Assembly: GCA_027345905.1 (NCBI GenBank)
Contig: DAIETC010000238.1
Location: 1-20,482 of the forward strand
Reading direction: 5' to 3'
DNA: 20,482 bases
Source: Kineosporiaceae bacterium
GTDB lineage: Bacteria; Actinomycetota; Actinomycetes; Actinomycetales; Angustibacteraceae
Shown: one piece after another, positions 7,112 through 13,893 of the stretch
Layout of the letters: the number at the start of each line of letters is the position of its first letter
Position numbering within the stretch: position 1 is the stretch's first letter
Program-made: the position numbers and the translations under genes
The notes under the pieces: model-generated
Seen by the model: only the letters and a program-made list of their open reading frames with translations
Databases searched by the model: none
Told to the model about the DNA's origin: nothing

Positions 7112-7620
7112 GTGCGGGCCCGGGGCAGAACCAGGGCCAGGCCCAGAACCTGGGCCAGGTCGAGCAGCGGCTGGCCAAGCTCGATCTGGTGGTGCCGGAC
7201 GTCGCGCGGCCGGTGGCCGCGTACGTCCCGGCGATGCGCGACGGCGACCTGGTGTGGACCTCGGGGCAGCTGCCGATGGTGGGCGGTTCACTGGCCGCGA
7301 CCGGCAAGGTCGGGGACGGCGAGGGCCAGGTCAGCGCCGAACAGGCCCGTGAGCTGGCCCGCACCTGCGCTCTGAACGCCCTGGCCGCGGTGAAGTCGGT
7401 CATCGGCGACCTCGACCTGGTCACCCAGGTCGTGAAGGTGGTCGGGTACGTCGCCAGCGATCCCGCCTTCACCGGCCAGCCGGGGGTGGTCAACGGGGCC
7501 AGCGAGCTGCTCGGGCTGGTCTTCGCCGAGGCGGGGGTGCACGCGCGCAGTGCCGTCGGTGTGGCCGTGCTGCCCCTGGACGCGCCGGTCGAGGTCGAGA
7601 TCGTCGTCCGGGTGCGCTGA
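7108..7620 (+). CDS. ridA: RidA family (YjgF/UK114) imine/enamine deaminase
   Basis: The 170-aa protein has a RidA domain from about residue 20 onward: GDLVWTSGQLP near 46-56, DLDLVTQVVKVVGYVAS in the middle, and HARSAVGVAVLPLDAPVEVE at the end. RidA enzymes hydrolyse reactive enamine/imine intermediates made by PLP enzymes, releasing ammonia. R147 and E162 are spaced as the active-site pair R105/E120 of E. coli RidA. The GTG at 7108 overlaps the previous stop. The protein is longer than typical RidA (about 130 aa); the first 20 residues are Gln/Gly-rich and contain an in-frame duplication. It is second in a four-gene plus-strand operon. Confidence 0.9.
   Translation: MSAGPGQNQGQAQNLGQVEQRLAKLDLVVPDVARPVAAYVPAMRDGDLVWTSGQLPMVGGSLAATGKVGDGEGQVSAEQARELARTCALNALAAVKSVIGDLDLVTQVVKVVGYVASDPAFTGQPGVVNGASELLGLVFAEAGVHARSAVGVAVLPLDAPVEVEIVVRVR
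7126..7159 (+). repeat. 18-bp in-frame duplication in the RidA N-terminus
   Basis: CAGAACCAGGGCCAGG (7126-7141) recurs as CAGAACCTGGGCCAGG (7144-7159), 15 of 16 bases identical with an 18-base offset. It encodes QNQGQA then QNLGQV, so the extension of RidA has grown by a six-codon duplication. Confidence 0.8.
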
Positions 7621-7634
7621 GCAAACGGTCCGCG

Positions 7635-8474
7635 ATGCTGCGCGAGTTCCGCATGCCCACCAGGCCGGTGCACGTCACGACGCCGCAGTCCCCGCCGCAG
7701 GCCGCCTCCGCCGCGCAGCTGCGCCCCTGCGCGACCGTGCTGCTGCTGCGGGACGGTCCCGGCGGGCCAGAGGTCTTCTTGCTGCGCCGGTCCCGCTCGA
7801 TGGCCTTCGCCCCCGCGATGCACGTGTTCCCCGGCGGGGGGGTCGACCCGCGCGACGCCGACCCGGGCCTGCCGTGGGCTGGGCCAGGTCCCGAGGTCTG
7901 GTCGGGCGTGCTGGGGGCGCCGCCGGCGCAGGCTCGCGAGCTGGTCTGCGCGGCGGTGCGTGAGCTCTTCGAGGAGTGCGCCGTCCTGCTCGCCGGCGTC
8001 GATGCCGAGCACGTGGTGGACGACGTCAGCGACGAGCGGTGGGAGACCGACAGGCGGGCGCTGAGTGGGCATTCGCTGGCCCTGCGCGACCTGCTGCTGC
8101 GTCGCTCGCTGGTGCTGCGCTCGGACCTGCTGCACCCCTGGGCGCACTGGGTGACTCCGGTCTTCGAGCCGCGCCGCTACGACACCCGCTTCTTCGTCGC
8201 CGCGCTGCCGGCGGGCCAGCAGGCGCGTCAGGTCGGTGAAGAGGCCGACCATGCCGCCTGGGTCTGCGCCGCTGCGGCGGTCGCGGCCCACCAGGAGGGA
8301 CGCCTGGCGATGCTGCCTCCGACGCTGGTGGCGCTGGAGGAGATCGCCGGCTACCCCGATGTGGCGAGGGTGCTAGCCGCACCGCGACACGTACGGCGGG
8401 TGCTTCCCTGGCTGCACGAAGGCGCCTTGCGGGTCGACCTGGACGGTGTCGGCGGCGGCGAGCCGGGCCCGTGA
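7635..8474 (+). CDS. NUDIX hydrolase with an extended Nudix box (NUDT19-like)
   Basis: The 279-aa protein shows a split Nudix signature: MHVFPGGGVDP (62-72) and, after a loop of roughly 35 residues, AAVRELFEECAVLL (R109, E110, E113, E114). NUDIX enzymes use the REUXEE glutamates to bind Mg2+ and cleave nucleoside diphosphate-linked compounds. The long insertion between the glycines and the REUXEE helix is typical of NUDT19/RP2-like members, some of which hydrolyse CoA or acyl-CoA; the substrate here is not known. The ATG at 7635 lies 14 bases after ridA; an alternative ATG is six codons later, and neither has a clear ribosome site. Its stop overlaps the next start (GTGA), so it is coupled to the MBL gene. 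Confidence 0.85.
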   Translation: MLREFRMPTRPVHVTTPQSPPQAASAAQLRPCATVLLLRDGPGGPEVFLLRRSRSMAFAPAMHVFPGGGVDPRDADPGLPWAGPGPEVWSGVLGAPPAQARELVCAAVRELFEECAVLLAGVDAEHVVDDVSDERWETDRRALSGHSLALRDLLLRRSLVLRSDLLHPWAHWVTPVFEPRRYDTRFFVAALPAGQQARQVGEEADHAAWVCAAAAVAAHQEGRLAMLPPTLVALEEIAGYPDVARVLAAPRHVRRVLPWLHEGALRVDLDGVGGGEPGP

Positions 8475-9265
8475 CCAGCACCTGGTCCGGCGGTGTGGTG
8501 AGCGATCGGGCGACCTGTGTGCTGGCCCCGAACGCCGGCCCGATGACGCTCGACGGCACGAACACCTGGGTGCTGGTCGAGCCCGCAGGCCATCGGGCGC
8601 TCGTCGTCGACCCCGGCGCGGACGACGAGCGGCACCTGTGCGCGGTGCTCGACCTGGTGCGCGCCCGGGATGCGCGGGTGAGCGCGGTGCTGCTGACCCA
8701 CGCCCATGCCGACCACAGTGCCGGTGCTGCCTGGCTCGCTGCGCGGTGCGGCGCGCCGGTGCGGGCGTTGGACCCGGCGTACCGGCTCGGCGGCGAAGGG
8801 CTGCACGACGGTGAGGTGGTATCGGTCGGTGACCTGACGGTGCACGTGGTGGCCACCCCGGGGCACACCGCGGACTCGTTGTCGTTCCTGTTGCCCGCCG
8901 ACCGAGCCGTGCTGACGGGTGACACCGTGCTGGGGCGCGGCAGCACCGTCGTCGCACATCCGGACGGACGACTCCGCGACTACCTTCACTCGCTGGAACT
9001 GTTGCGGCGCAACGCGTCCGAAATCGGCGTCGAACGCATCCTGCCAGGGCACGGGCCACCGCTGGACGATCTGCAGACGACGATCGAGCGCTACGTCGCG
9101 CATCGCCGTGAGCGGCTCGAACAGGTGCGGCTGGCGTTCGAGGCGGGCGCCAGGACCGCGCCGCAGATCGTCGAGCTGGTCTACGCCGACGTCGATCGCC
9201 AGCTGTGGCGGGCCGCCGAGCTGTCGGTCGCGGCCCAGCTGGAGTACCTGCGCGAACAGGCCTAG
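8471..9265 (+). CDS. MBL-fold metallohydrolase (LACTB2-like)
   Basis: The 264-aa protein is a metallo-beta-lactamase-fold hydrolase with the complete two-zinc set: THAHADH (H77, H79, D81, H82), PGHT (H132), TGD (D151) and LPGHG (H194). An N-terminal NTWVLVEP strand pattern and a helical C-terminal domain (about 205-264) are as in LACTB2/glyoxalase-II-like proteins. Family members hydrolyse thioesters, lactones or RNA; which applies is unclear. The start is GTG overlapping the NUDIX stop. Its TAG stop shares three bases with the TAG of the converging crp gene (CTAG, 9262-9265). It corresponds in position to Rv3677c. Confidence 0.88.
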   Translation: MTSTWSGGVVSDRATCVLAPNAGPMTLDGTNTWVLVEPAGHRALVVDPGADDERHLCAVLDLVRARDARVSAVLLTHAHADHSAGAAWLAARCGAPVRALDPAYRLGGEGLHDGEVVSVGDLTVHVVATPGHTADSLSFLLPADRAVLTGDTVLGRGSTVVAHPDGRLRDYLHSLELLRRNASEIGVERILPGHGPPLDDLQTTIERYVAHRRERLEQVRLAFEAGARTAPQIVELVYADVDRQLWRAAELSVAAQLEYLREQA

Positions 9266-9939
9266 CGCGCGCGGTGGCGCAGGCGCTCGACGTCCAGCAG
9301 GACGACGGCCTTGGCCTCCAGGCGCAGCCACCCTCGGGCGGCGAAGTCCGCCAGGGCCTTGTTCACCGTCTCGCGGGAGGCACCGACCAGCTGAGCCAGC
9401 TCTTCTTGGGTCAGGCCGTGGTCGACCAGCAGACCGGCGTCCGACTGGTGCCCGAAGCGGTTCGCCAGGTCGAGCAATGCCTTGGCCACCCGGCCCGGCA
9501 CATCGGAGAAGACGAGGTCGCTGAGCGAGTCGTTGGTGCGCCGCAACCGCCGGGCAAGCGCGCCGAGCATCTGCGTGGCCACCTCGGGGTGCTGCAGCAG
9601 CCACGGTTCCAGCTCCTCATGGCTGAGCGCGATCAGGGTGCTCTCGACGACCGCGGTGGCGGTCGACGTACGAGGGCGAGGGTCGAACAGGCTGAGCTCG
9701 CCGAACATCTCTCCGGGCCCCAGGATCGCCAGCAGGTTCTCCCGACCGTCCGAGCTCGTGCGGCCGAGTTTGATCTTGCCCTCGAGGATGACGAACAGCC
9801 GGTGACCGGCGTCGCCCTCGGCGAACAGAACTTCGGCGCGCGCGAGCTGCTGGCGCTGCATGCGAGCCAGCAGCGAGTTGACCGCGTCGTCGTCCAACGC
9901 CGCGAAGAGAGGCGCTTGGCGCACGACATCGTGGTTCAC
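9262..9939 (-). CDS. crp: Crp/FNR-family cAMP-receptor-type transcription regulator
   Basis: The 225-aa protein has an N-terminal cyclic-nucleotide domain with FGELSLFDPRPRTSTATA (E81, R90, T91 at the cAMP phosphate pocket), a long dimer helix around 107-137, and a C-terminal winged helix with LTQEELAQLVGASRETVNKALADFAARGWLRL (177-207; recognition helix SRETVNKAL). From memory it follows M. tuberculosis Rv3676 (Crp) closely along its length, including DVPGRVAK and the Arg-rich C-terminus. The GTG at 9939 has GGAGG four bases upstream. Such proteins bind palindromic TGTGA-N6-TCACA-type sites. It converges on the MBL gene and lies just downstream of a small coiled-coil gene in the same direction. 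Confidence 0.95.
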   Translation of the reverse strand: MNHDVVRQAPLFAALDDDAVNSLLARMQRQQLARAEVLFAEGDAGHRLFVILEGKIKLGRTSSDGRENLLAILGPGEMFGELSLFDPRPRTSTATAVVESTLIALSHEELEPWLLQHPEVATQMLGALARRLRRTNDSLSDLVFSDVPGRVAKALLDLANRFGHQSDAGLLVDHGLTQEELAQLVGASRETVNKALADFAARGWLRLEAKAVVLLDVERLRHRAR

Positions 9940-9960
9940 CAGGCCTCCGTGGTCGCGCAG

Positions 9961-9983
9961 GGGACGTCCCGCTGGCCAGGATA
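9961..9983 (-). promoter_or_regulatory. candidate crp promoter with a 10-bp palindrome
   Basis: On the minus strand TATCCT (9983-9978) is a TANNNT-type -10 box, which would give a leader of about 30 bases carrying the GGAGG ribosome site. Immediately downstream, at or just after the expected start of transcription, is the perfect palindrome GGGACGTCCC (9961-9970), a possible operator. It does not resemble the usual Crp half-site. Confidence 0.35.
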
Positions 9984-10017
9984 TCGCGCATCGCGCCCGC
10001 GCAGCCGCCCCCGTAAC

Positions 10018-10398
10018 CTAGGCGAGGACGGGGCGACCCGAGCCGCTCAGGCACAGGTCCGGCTGGTCGCGGTAGCGGCGAACGAGCTCGGCCGTTGCTG
10101 TGTCCAAGTCGCGCTGCGCCCCCTGGGCGGCCCGGCTGAGGGTGCGCAGCGACTGCGCCAGCTCGCTGAGCAGCTCGGGGCACCCGCACGGTCGTATGTC
10201 GCCCAGCGAATCGCGCACCGACGACGGCAAACCATCGACCTCCCAGAGCCCGGTGCCCGCGCCGGTGAGCTGGGCCACCTCGAGATCGCGTCGGGCCAGG
10301 ACCAGACGGCGCAGCCACACCAGTCGGGCCGCTTCGCCGGTCAGGCGCTCTCGCTCGGCTCGCAGCGCCGGCAAGTCAAGGGCTTCCAGGTGGGTCAC
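10018..10398 (-). CDS. small coiled-coil protein, RsiG/AmfC-like
   Basis: The 126-aa protein has no membrane segment and is predicted to form two long helices (about 8-43 and 74-112) joined by a loop with CGC, i.e. an antiparallel hairpin. Segments WLRRLVLARRDLEVAQ and AQRDLDTATAELVRRYRD resemble the two c-di-GMP helices of RsiG, the anti-sigma factor annotated as aerial mycelium formation protein in Streptomyces. The RsiG motif E-x3-S-x2-R-x3-Q-x3-D is incomplete: by eye helix 1 keeps only R and D, helix 2 keeps S, Q and D. Start GTG at 10398; no ribosome site, weak -10-like GACACT six bases upstream. It lies where M. tuberculosis has Rv3675. Similarity is remembered, not computed; a generic coiled-coil protein is the alternative. 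Confidence 0.55.
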   Translation of the reverse strand: MTHLEALDLPALRAERERLTGEAARLVWLRRLVLARRDLEVAQLTGAGTGLWEVDGLPSSVRDSLGDIRPCGCPELLSELAQSLRTLSRAAQGAQRDLDTATAELVRRYRDQPDLCLSGSGRPVLA

Positions 10399-10483
10399 CG
10401 GCTTAGTGTCGGCGCCGGCAGCAGCGGCTTGAGACGCGCGGGTGGTGCATCACCCGACCGGGCCATCGCGCCGGGCTCGGCCG

Positions 10484-10489
10484 TAGGCT
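10484..10489 (+). promoter_or_regulatory. -10 box for leaderless nth-marP transcript
   Basis: TAGGCT is followed by six bases and the GTG start of nth at 10496, with no Shine-Dalgarno sequence between. The message is probably leaderless. Confidence 0.5.
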
Positions 10490-10495
10490 GCCCTG

Positions 10496-11227
10496 GTGCC
10501 ACTGACCCTGCCGGCCGCCGCCACGACGCCGGTGGCGTTGACCCGCCGCGCTCGCCGCGTCTATCGCGCCCTCGTCAAGCTCTATCCCTTTGCCTGCTGC
10601 GAACTGGACTTCGCCGACCCGTTCCAACTGCTGGTCGCCACCGTCCTGTCGGCACAGACCACTGACGCCCGGGTCAACTCCGTCACGCCGGCACTGTTCG
10701 CTCGATATCCCGACCCCGCCGCGTACGCCGGAGCCGACCGGGGCGAGCTTGAGGCGCTGATCCAGCCGACGGGCTTCTTTCGCGCCAAGAGCGACACCCT
10801 GATCAAACTGGGCCAGGCACTGCTGGAGCGATTCGACGGGCAGGTGCCGCGCAGCCTGGACGACCTGGTGACGTTGCCGGGCGTCGGGCGCAAGACGGCG
10901 AACGTCGTCCTGGGGGAGGCGTTCGGTCTGCCGGGCATCACCGTGGACACCCACGTCGGGCGGTTGGCGCGCCGCCTGGGCTGGACCCAGGAGAGCGACC
11001 CGGTCAAGGTCGAGCACGCCGTGGGTGCGCTGTTCGAGCGCGCGGACTGGACGCCACTGTCGCGCGTGCTGATCTTCCACGGGCGCCGCACCTGCCATTC
11101 GCGCCGGCCGGCCTGCGGGGCTTGCCCGGTCGCCCAGCTGTGCCCTTCGTACGGTGTCGGCGAGACCGACCCGGTCAAGGCCCGGGCCTTGCTGCGCTAC
11201 GAGCGCGCCAGTGAGGGCCCGCCGTGA
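10496..11227 (+). CDS. nth: endonuclease III (DNA glycosylase/AP lyase)
   Basis: The 243-aa protein removes oxidised pyrimidines and cleaves the abasic site in base-excision repair. The helix-hairpin-helix LPGVGRKTANVVLGEAFG (127-144) holds the catalytic lysine K133, and VDTHV supplies the catalytic aspartate D151. The [4Fe-4S] cluster motif C-x6-C-x2-C-x5-C is complete (C200, C207, C210, C216). Substrate-helix residues LLVATVLSAQTTD (45-57) are also typical. The length suits the actinobacterial family. The GTG at 10496 is placed by the upstream TAGGCT box. Its stop overlaps the marP start (GTGA). In M. tuberculosis two genes, a thioredoxin-like protein and a CoA-type NUDIX, separate nth from marP; both are absent here. 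Confidence 0.96.
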   Translation: MPLTLPAAATTPVALTRRARRVYRALVKLYPFACCELDFADPFQLLVATVLSAQTTDARVNSVTPALFARYPDPAAYAGADRGELEALIQPTGFFRAKSDTLIKLGQALLERFDGQVPRSLDDLVTLPGVGRKTANVVLGEAFGLPGITVDTHVGRLARRLGWTQESDPVKVEHAVGALFERADWTPLSRVLIFHGRRTCHSRRPACGACPVAQLCPSYGVGETDPVKARALLRYERASEGPP

Positions 11228-12417
11228 TCGACCTGCTGCTCGGCCTGGTGCTGCTGGGGTACGTGGTCTCCGGCTTTCGCCAGGGCCTGCTGGTCTCGTT
11301 GCTGTCGCTGGTCGGCTTCCTCGGCGGCGGCGCCCTGGCCATGTGGGGGCTGCCACCGCTGCTCGAACGTTGGATGACCCCGCAGACGGCGGACCTGCGC
11401 CGGGTGATCGTCATCGTCGTGGGCGTGCTCGCGCTGGCCAGCATCGGGCAGGCGATCGGGGTGGCCATCGGCTCGCGCATGCGCAGCCACGTCCGGGCCC
11501 GGCCGGCCCGGGCGCTGGACTCGGTCCTCGGGGCGGCGGCGAGCCTGGCCGCCGTGTGCATCCTGGTCTGGTTGGTGGCCGGGGCGCTGCGCAGCGGACC
11601 GGTGCCCGCACTCTCGCGCGCCATCGGTCAGTCCCGGATCGTCGCGGCCATCGACCAGGTGGTGCCCCCGAGCAGTGGCCGGGTGTTCGCCAGCTTCCGC
11701 ACGCTGCTGGACGCCGAGGGCTTCCCGCGGGTCTTCGAGGGGGTAGGGCCCGAGCAGATCCGGGCGGTCGCCCCGCCCGACCCGCGCGTCGCGAACACCC
11801 CCGGTGTGCGCGCTGCGGTCCGTAGCGTCGTCAAGGTGACCGGCCTGGCCAGCGCCTGTGACCGGACGCAGGAGGGCAGCGGTTGGGTCGTTGCCCCCGA
11901 CCGGGTCGTGACCAACGCACACGTCGTCGCGGGGGTGGAGCGCCCCAGCGTGCGGATCGGGGGGGTCGGCCCGGCCTATCGCGGTCGCGTCGTGGTGTTC
12001 GACCCGATCCGCGACCTGGCCGTGATCGACGTGCCCGGGCTGCCGGCGCCCGCCCTTCGGGTGGGAGGTGACCTGTCCAACGGTGCGACCGCAGTGGTGG
12101 CCGGCTTCCCGCTGGACGGCCCCTACCGGCTGGTCTCGGCCCGCGTCCGCGATGTCCTGACCGCCCGTGGCCAGGACATCTACGGGTCGCGTACGTCGAT
12201 CCGCCAGGTGTATTCGCTGTACGCCACGGTGCAGCCGGGCAACTCCGGGGGCCCCCTGCTGGCGCCCAGCGGGCGGGTCGTCGGCGTGGTCTTCGCCAAG
12301 AGCCTGGACGACGTGAACACCGGTTATGCGCTCACGGCGTCCGAGGCGGCGCCGGTGCTTGCCCGTGCCGCCGGCGCCTCGGCGGCCGTGCCGGTGGGAG
12401 GTTGCGCGGCCGGCTGA
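11224..12417 (+). CDS. marP: MarP-type periplasmic serine protease (CvpA domain plus trypsin-like domain)
   Basis: The 397-aa protein has a CvpA-like membrane domain with about four hydrophobic segments (2-16, 20-44, 60-84, 102-123) followed by an external chymotrypsin-fold protease. The triad is H233 (VVTNAHVVAG), D264 (DPIRDLAVIDV) and S341 (QPGNSGGPLL). C212 and C394 fit the disulfide that links the protease ends in MarP of M. tuberculosis, where, from memory, triad and cysteines have almost the same numbers. MarP supports survival under acid and oxidative stress by processing cell-wall hydrolases. The GTG at 11224 overlaps the nth stop, so translation is coupled. It converges on the hydrolase gene with a 16-bp gap. 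Confidence 0.95.
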   Translation: MIDLLLGLVLLGYVVSGFRQGLLVSLLSLVGFLGGGALAMWGLPPLLERWMTPQTADLRRVIVIVVGVLALASIGQAIGVAIGSRMRSHVRARPARALDSVLGAAASLAAVCILVWLVAGALRSGPVPALSRAIGQSRIVAAIDQVVPPSSGRVFASFRTLLDAEGFPRVFEGVGPEQIRAVAPPDPRVANTPGVRAAVRSVVKVTGLASACDRTQEGSGWVVAPDRVVTNAHVVAGVERPSVRIGGVGPAYRGRVVVFDPIRDLAVIDVPGLPAPALRVGGDLSNGATAVVAGFPLDGPYRLVSARVRDVLTARGQDIYGSRTSIRQVYSLYATVQPGNSGGPLLAPSGRVVGVVFAKSLDDVNTGYALTASEAAPVLARAAGASAAVPVGGCAAG

Positions 12418-12439
12418 CCCGTCCGGGCCCGGCTCAGCC
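12412..12439. terminator. candidate bidirectional hairpin between marP and the hydrolase gene
   Basis: GGCTGA (12412-12417) pairs with TCAGCC (12434-12439). The arms contain the two converging stop codons, and the loop holds the self-complementary CCGGGCCCGG (12423-12432). There is no T tract. The position between converging genes supports a shared terminator. Confidence 0.4.
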
Positions 12440-13339
12440 CAGCCGCGCCAGCCAGCGCAGCAGCTGGGTGGTGACCTCGTCGCCCTGTTCTTCGGGCAGG
12501 AAGTGCCCGGCACCTCCGATCTGCTCCTCCTGCATCCGACCGGTCACCCACCGCCCGCACCCATGGGCGGTCGCTGGCAGGATGCACGGGTCGTCCGCTC
12601 CGTGCAGCTGGAGCACCGGCACGGCGATGGGACGGTCGATGGCCTCAGCGAAGGCACGCCCGTCCCCGCGTACCTGCGAGCGCACCGCCCAGCGGAAGTA
12701 CTCCAGCGCGCAGTGCGCGACGAAAGGGATCGCGATGGCCTGGCTGTACCACTCGACCGCCTCGTCGTCGAGTTGCCAGCCTGGCGCCCCCCATGCGCGC
12801 AGCAGGCGCTCGATGGCCCCGGGCGCGACCAGACGACGTTCGGGCAGGACCGGCTGCTGGAACGCCCAGAGGTAGCCGCTGGCGCGCCGTTGAGCGCGGG
12901 AGGTCAGCAGCGCCGAGCGAAGCCGCAACGGGTGCGGCATCGACAACGCAGCCACGGCGCGGGTCACCGCCGGTTCGAGCGCGGGCATCGACCAGGCGAT
13001 CCAGGCGCCGACGTCGTGTCCCACGATGGCCGCCGCAGGTTCGCCCAGTGAGCGGACGACGGCGGCGACGTCCGCGGCCAGGGTCGGCGTGTCGTATCCG
13101 CGCGGCGGTTTGTCCGAGGCCCCGTAGCCGCGCAGGTCCATGGCGGCCACCCGGTACCCCGCCAGCGCCAGCGCCGGCAGCTGCGCTCGCCAACTCCACC
13201 AGTTCTGCGCGAACCCGTGCAGCAGCAGGACGAGCGGGCCTTCTCCGGCCTCGGCGACATGAAACCGGGCGCCGTTGGCGGCGACGAACCGGTGCCGCCA
13301 CGGCCCATCGACCAGGACGTGCGTCGCGTCGACGCTCAC
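12434..13339 (-). CDS. alpha/beta-fold hydrolase, epoxide hydrolase-like (EphE position)
   Basis: The 301-aa protein is an alpha/beta hydrolase. HGFAQNWWSW (41-50) gives the oxyanion loop, VGHDVGAW (106-113) the aspartate nucleophile D109, GADDP the acid region (249-250), and GAGHFLPEE the base H279. An aspartate nucleophile with cap-domain tyrosines (Y156 or Y214 are candidates) indicates an epoxide hydrolase or haloalkane-dehalogenase type enzyme rather than an esterase. Gene position beside marP and before a holin-like gene is that of ephE (Rv3670) in M. tuberculosis. Start GTG at 13339, one base after the stop of the upstream gene, so it is probably translated by coupling. The natural substrate is unknown. 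Confidence 0.85.
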   Translation of the reverse strand: MSVDATHVLVDGPWRHRFVAANGARFHVAEAGEGPLVLLLHGFAQNWWSWRAQLPALALAGYRVAAMDLRGYGASDKPPRGYDTPTLAADVAAVVRSLGEPAAAIVGHDVGAWIAWSMPALEPAVTRAVAALSMPHPLRLRSALLTSRAQRRASGYLWAFQQPVLPERRLVAPGAIERLLRAWGAPGWQLDDEAVEWYSQAIAIPFVAHCALEYFRWAVRSQVRGDGRAFAEAIDRPIAVPVLQLHGADDPCILPATAHGCGRWVTGRMQEEQIGGAGHFLPEEQGDEVTTQLLRWLARLG

Positions 13340-13340
13340 T

Positions 13341-13787
13341 TCAGGTGGAGTGCGGTCCAGCGGCCTTGAGCGTCGCGATCGTCTCCTTGGTGGTGCGGAC
13401 CGTCCGCTCTGGTCCGGTGACCTTGCTGAGCCGGGACTTGCCGACCAGCGCGAGCAGCCCGGCGAGCACCAGCAGGACGACGGCCACGACCAGGAATGCG
13501 GCCCAGCCGGCCAGGCCCAGAGCGACCAGCCCGAACGCGGCCGCGATCAGCAGCATGACCAGGGCCAGCAGCCCGAACAGGGCGGCCGCACCGAACATCG
13601 CCGCGCCGAGCCCCGCCGTCTTGACCTCGGCCTTCACCTCGGCCTTGGCGAGGGCGACCTCCGAGCGGACGATCGCCGACAGGTCGCGCGAGGCGTCGGC
13701 CACTAGCTGACCCAGGGTGCGTTCGGGGACGTCAGCACCGCCGGTCGTGGCGGGTGCGGTCACTGGCGTCGGGGGTGGTGCGCTCAT
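13341..13787 (-). CDS. holin-X family (Phage_holin_3_6) membrane protein
   Basis: The 148-aa protein has a Pro/Thr-rich N-terminus, an amphipathic helix DASRDLSAIVRSEVALAKAEVKAEVK (31-56; given by position, key LVRSE/LAKAE pattern), two long hydrophobic segments (about 58-83 and 87-115) and a basic C-terminal tail with TVRTTKETIATLK. This is the layout of the actinobacterial Phage_holin_3_6 / holin-X family. Despite the name these are chromosomal housekeeping proteins and no phage genes are near. The ATG at 13787 has a strong AGGAGGAG ribosome site. It is followed by the hydrolase gene almost without gap. Position equals Rv3669 in M. tuberculosis. Its molecular function is unknown. Confidence 0.85.
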   Translation of the reverse strand: MSAPPPTPVTAPATTGGADVPERTLGQLVADASRDLSAIVRSEVALAKAEVKAEVKTAGLGAAMFGAAALFGLLALVMLLIAAAFGLVALGLAGWAAFLVVAVVLLVLAGLLALVGKSRLSKVTGPERTVRTTKETIATLKAAGPHST

Positions 13788-13801
13788 TCCAGCTCCTCCT
13801 C

Positions 13802-13848
13802 GTGGACGGCACGGTCCTGGTGGACGGCACAGCCGCGGACCGAGCCTA
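13802..13848 (-). promoter_or_regulatory. promoter and direct repeats before the holin-X gene
   Basis: The minus strand reads TAGGCT (13848-13843), a -10 box that would give a leader of about 49 bases. Within that leader the 11-mer GTGCCGTCCAC occurs twice (13830-13820 and 13812-13802), 18 bp apart, just before the ribosome site. The copies may be an operator or a leader element; their spacing is not quite two helical turns. Confidence 0.4.
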
Positions 13849-13878
13849 CGGCCGCGAGGCGGAGGTCGCGCGCTCGCG

Positions 13879-13893
13879 GGCGGGCTACCCGCC
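13879..13893 (-). terminator. hairpin around the nhaA stop codon
   Basis: On the minus strand GGCGGG-TAG-CCCGCC is a perfect 6-bp all-GC stem whose three-base loop is the nhaA stop codon. There is no T tract. It may contribute to transcription termination or affect translation termination; downstream, the holin-X gene has its own promoter. Confidence 0.35.

Noticed and set aside
5928..7352. 474-codon plus-strand frame opposite the first ATPase gene
   Set aside because: Compositionally typical of an antisense shadow and overlapping the better-supported DUF4177 and RidA genes.
11197..12513. 438-codon minus-strand frame opposite marP
   Set aside because: His/Asp/Arg-rich translation with no domain; marP carries an intact catalytic triad on the other strand.
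13341..13787. Prophage remnant suggested by the holin-like protein
   Set aside because: The holin-X family is widespread on actinobacterial chromosomes and no endolysin, integrase or phage structural gene is nearby.
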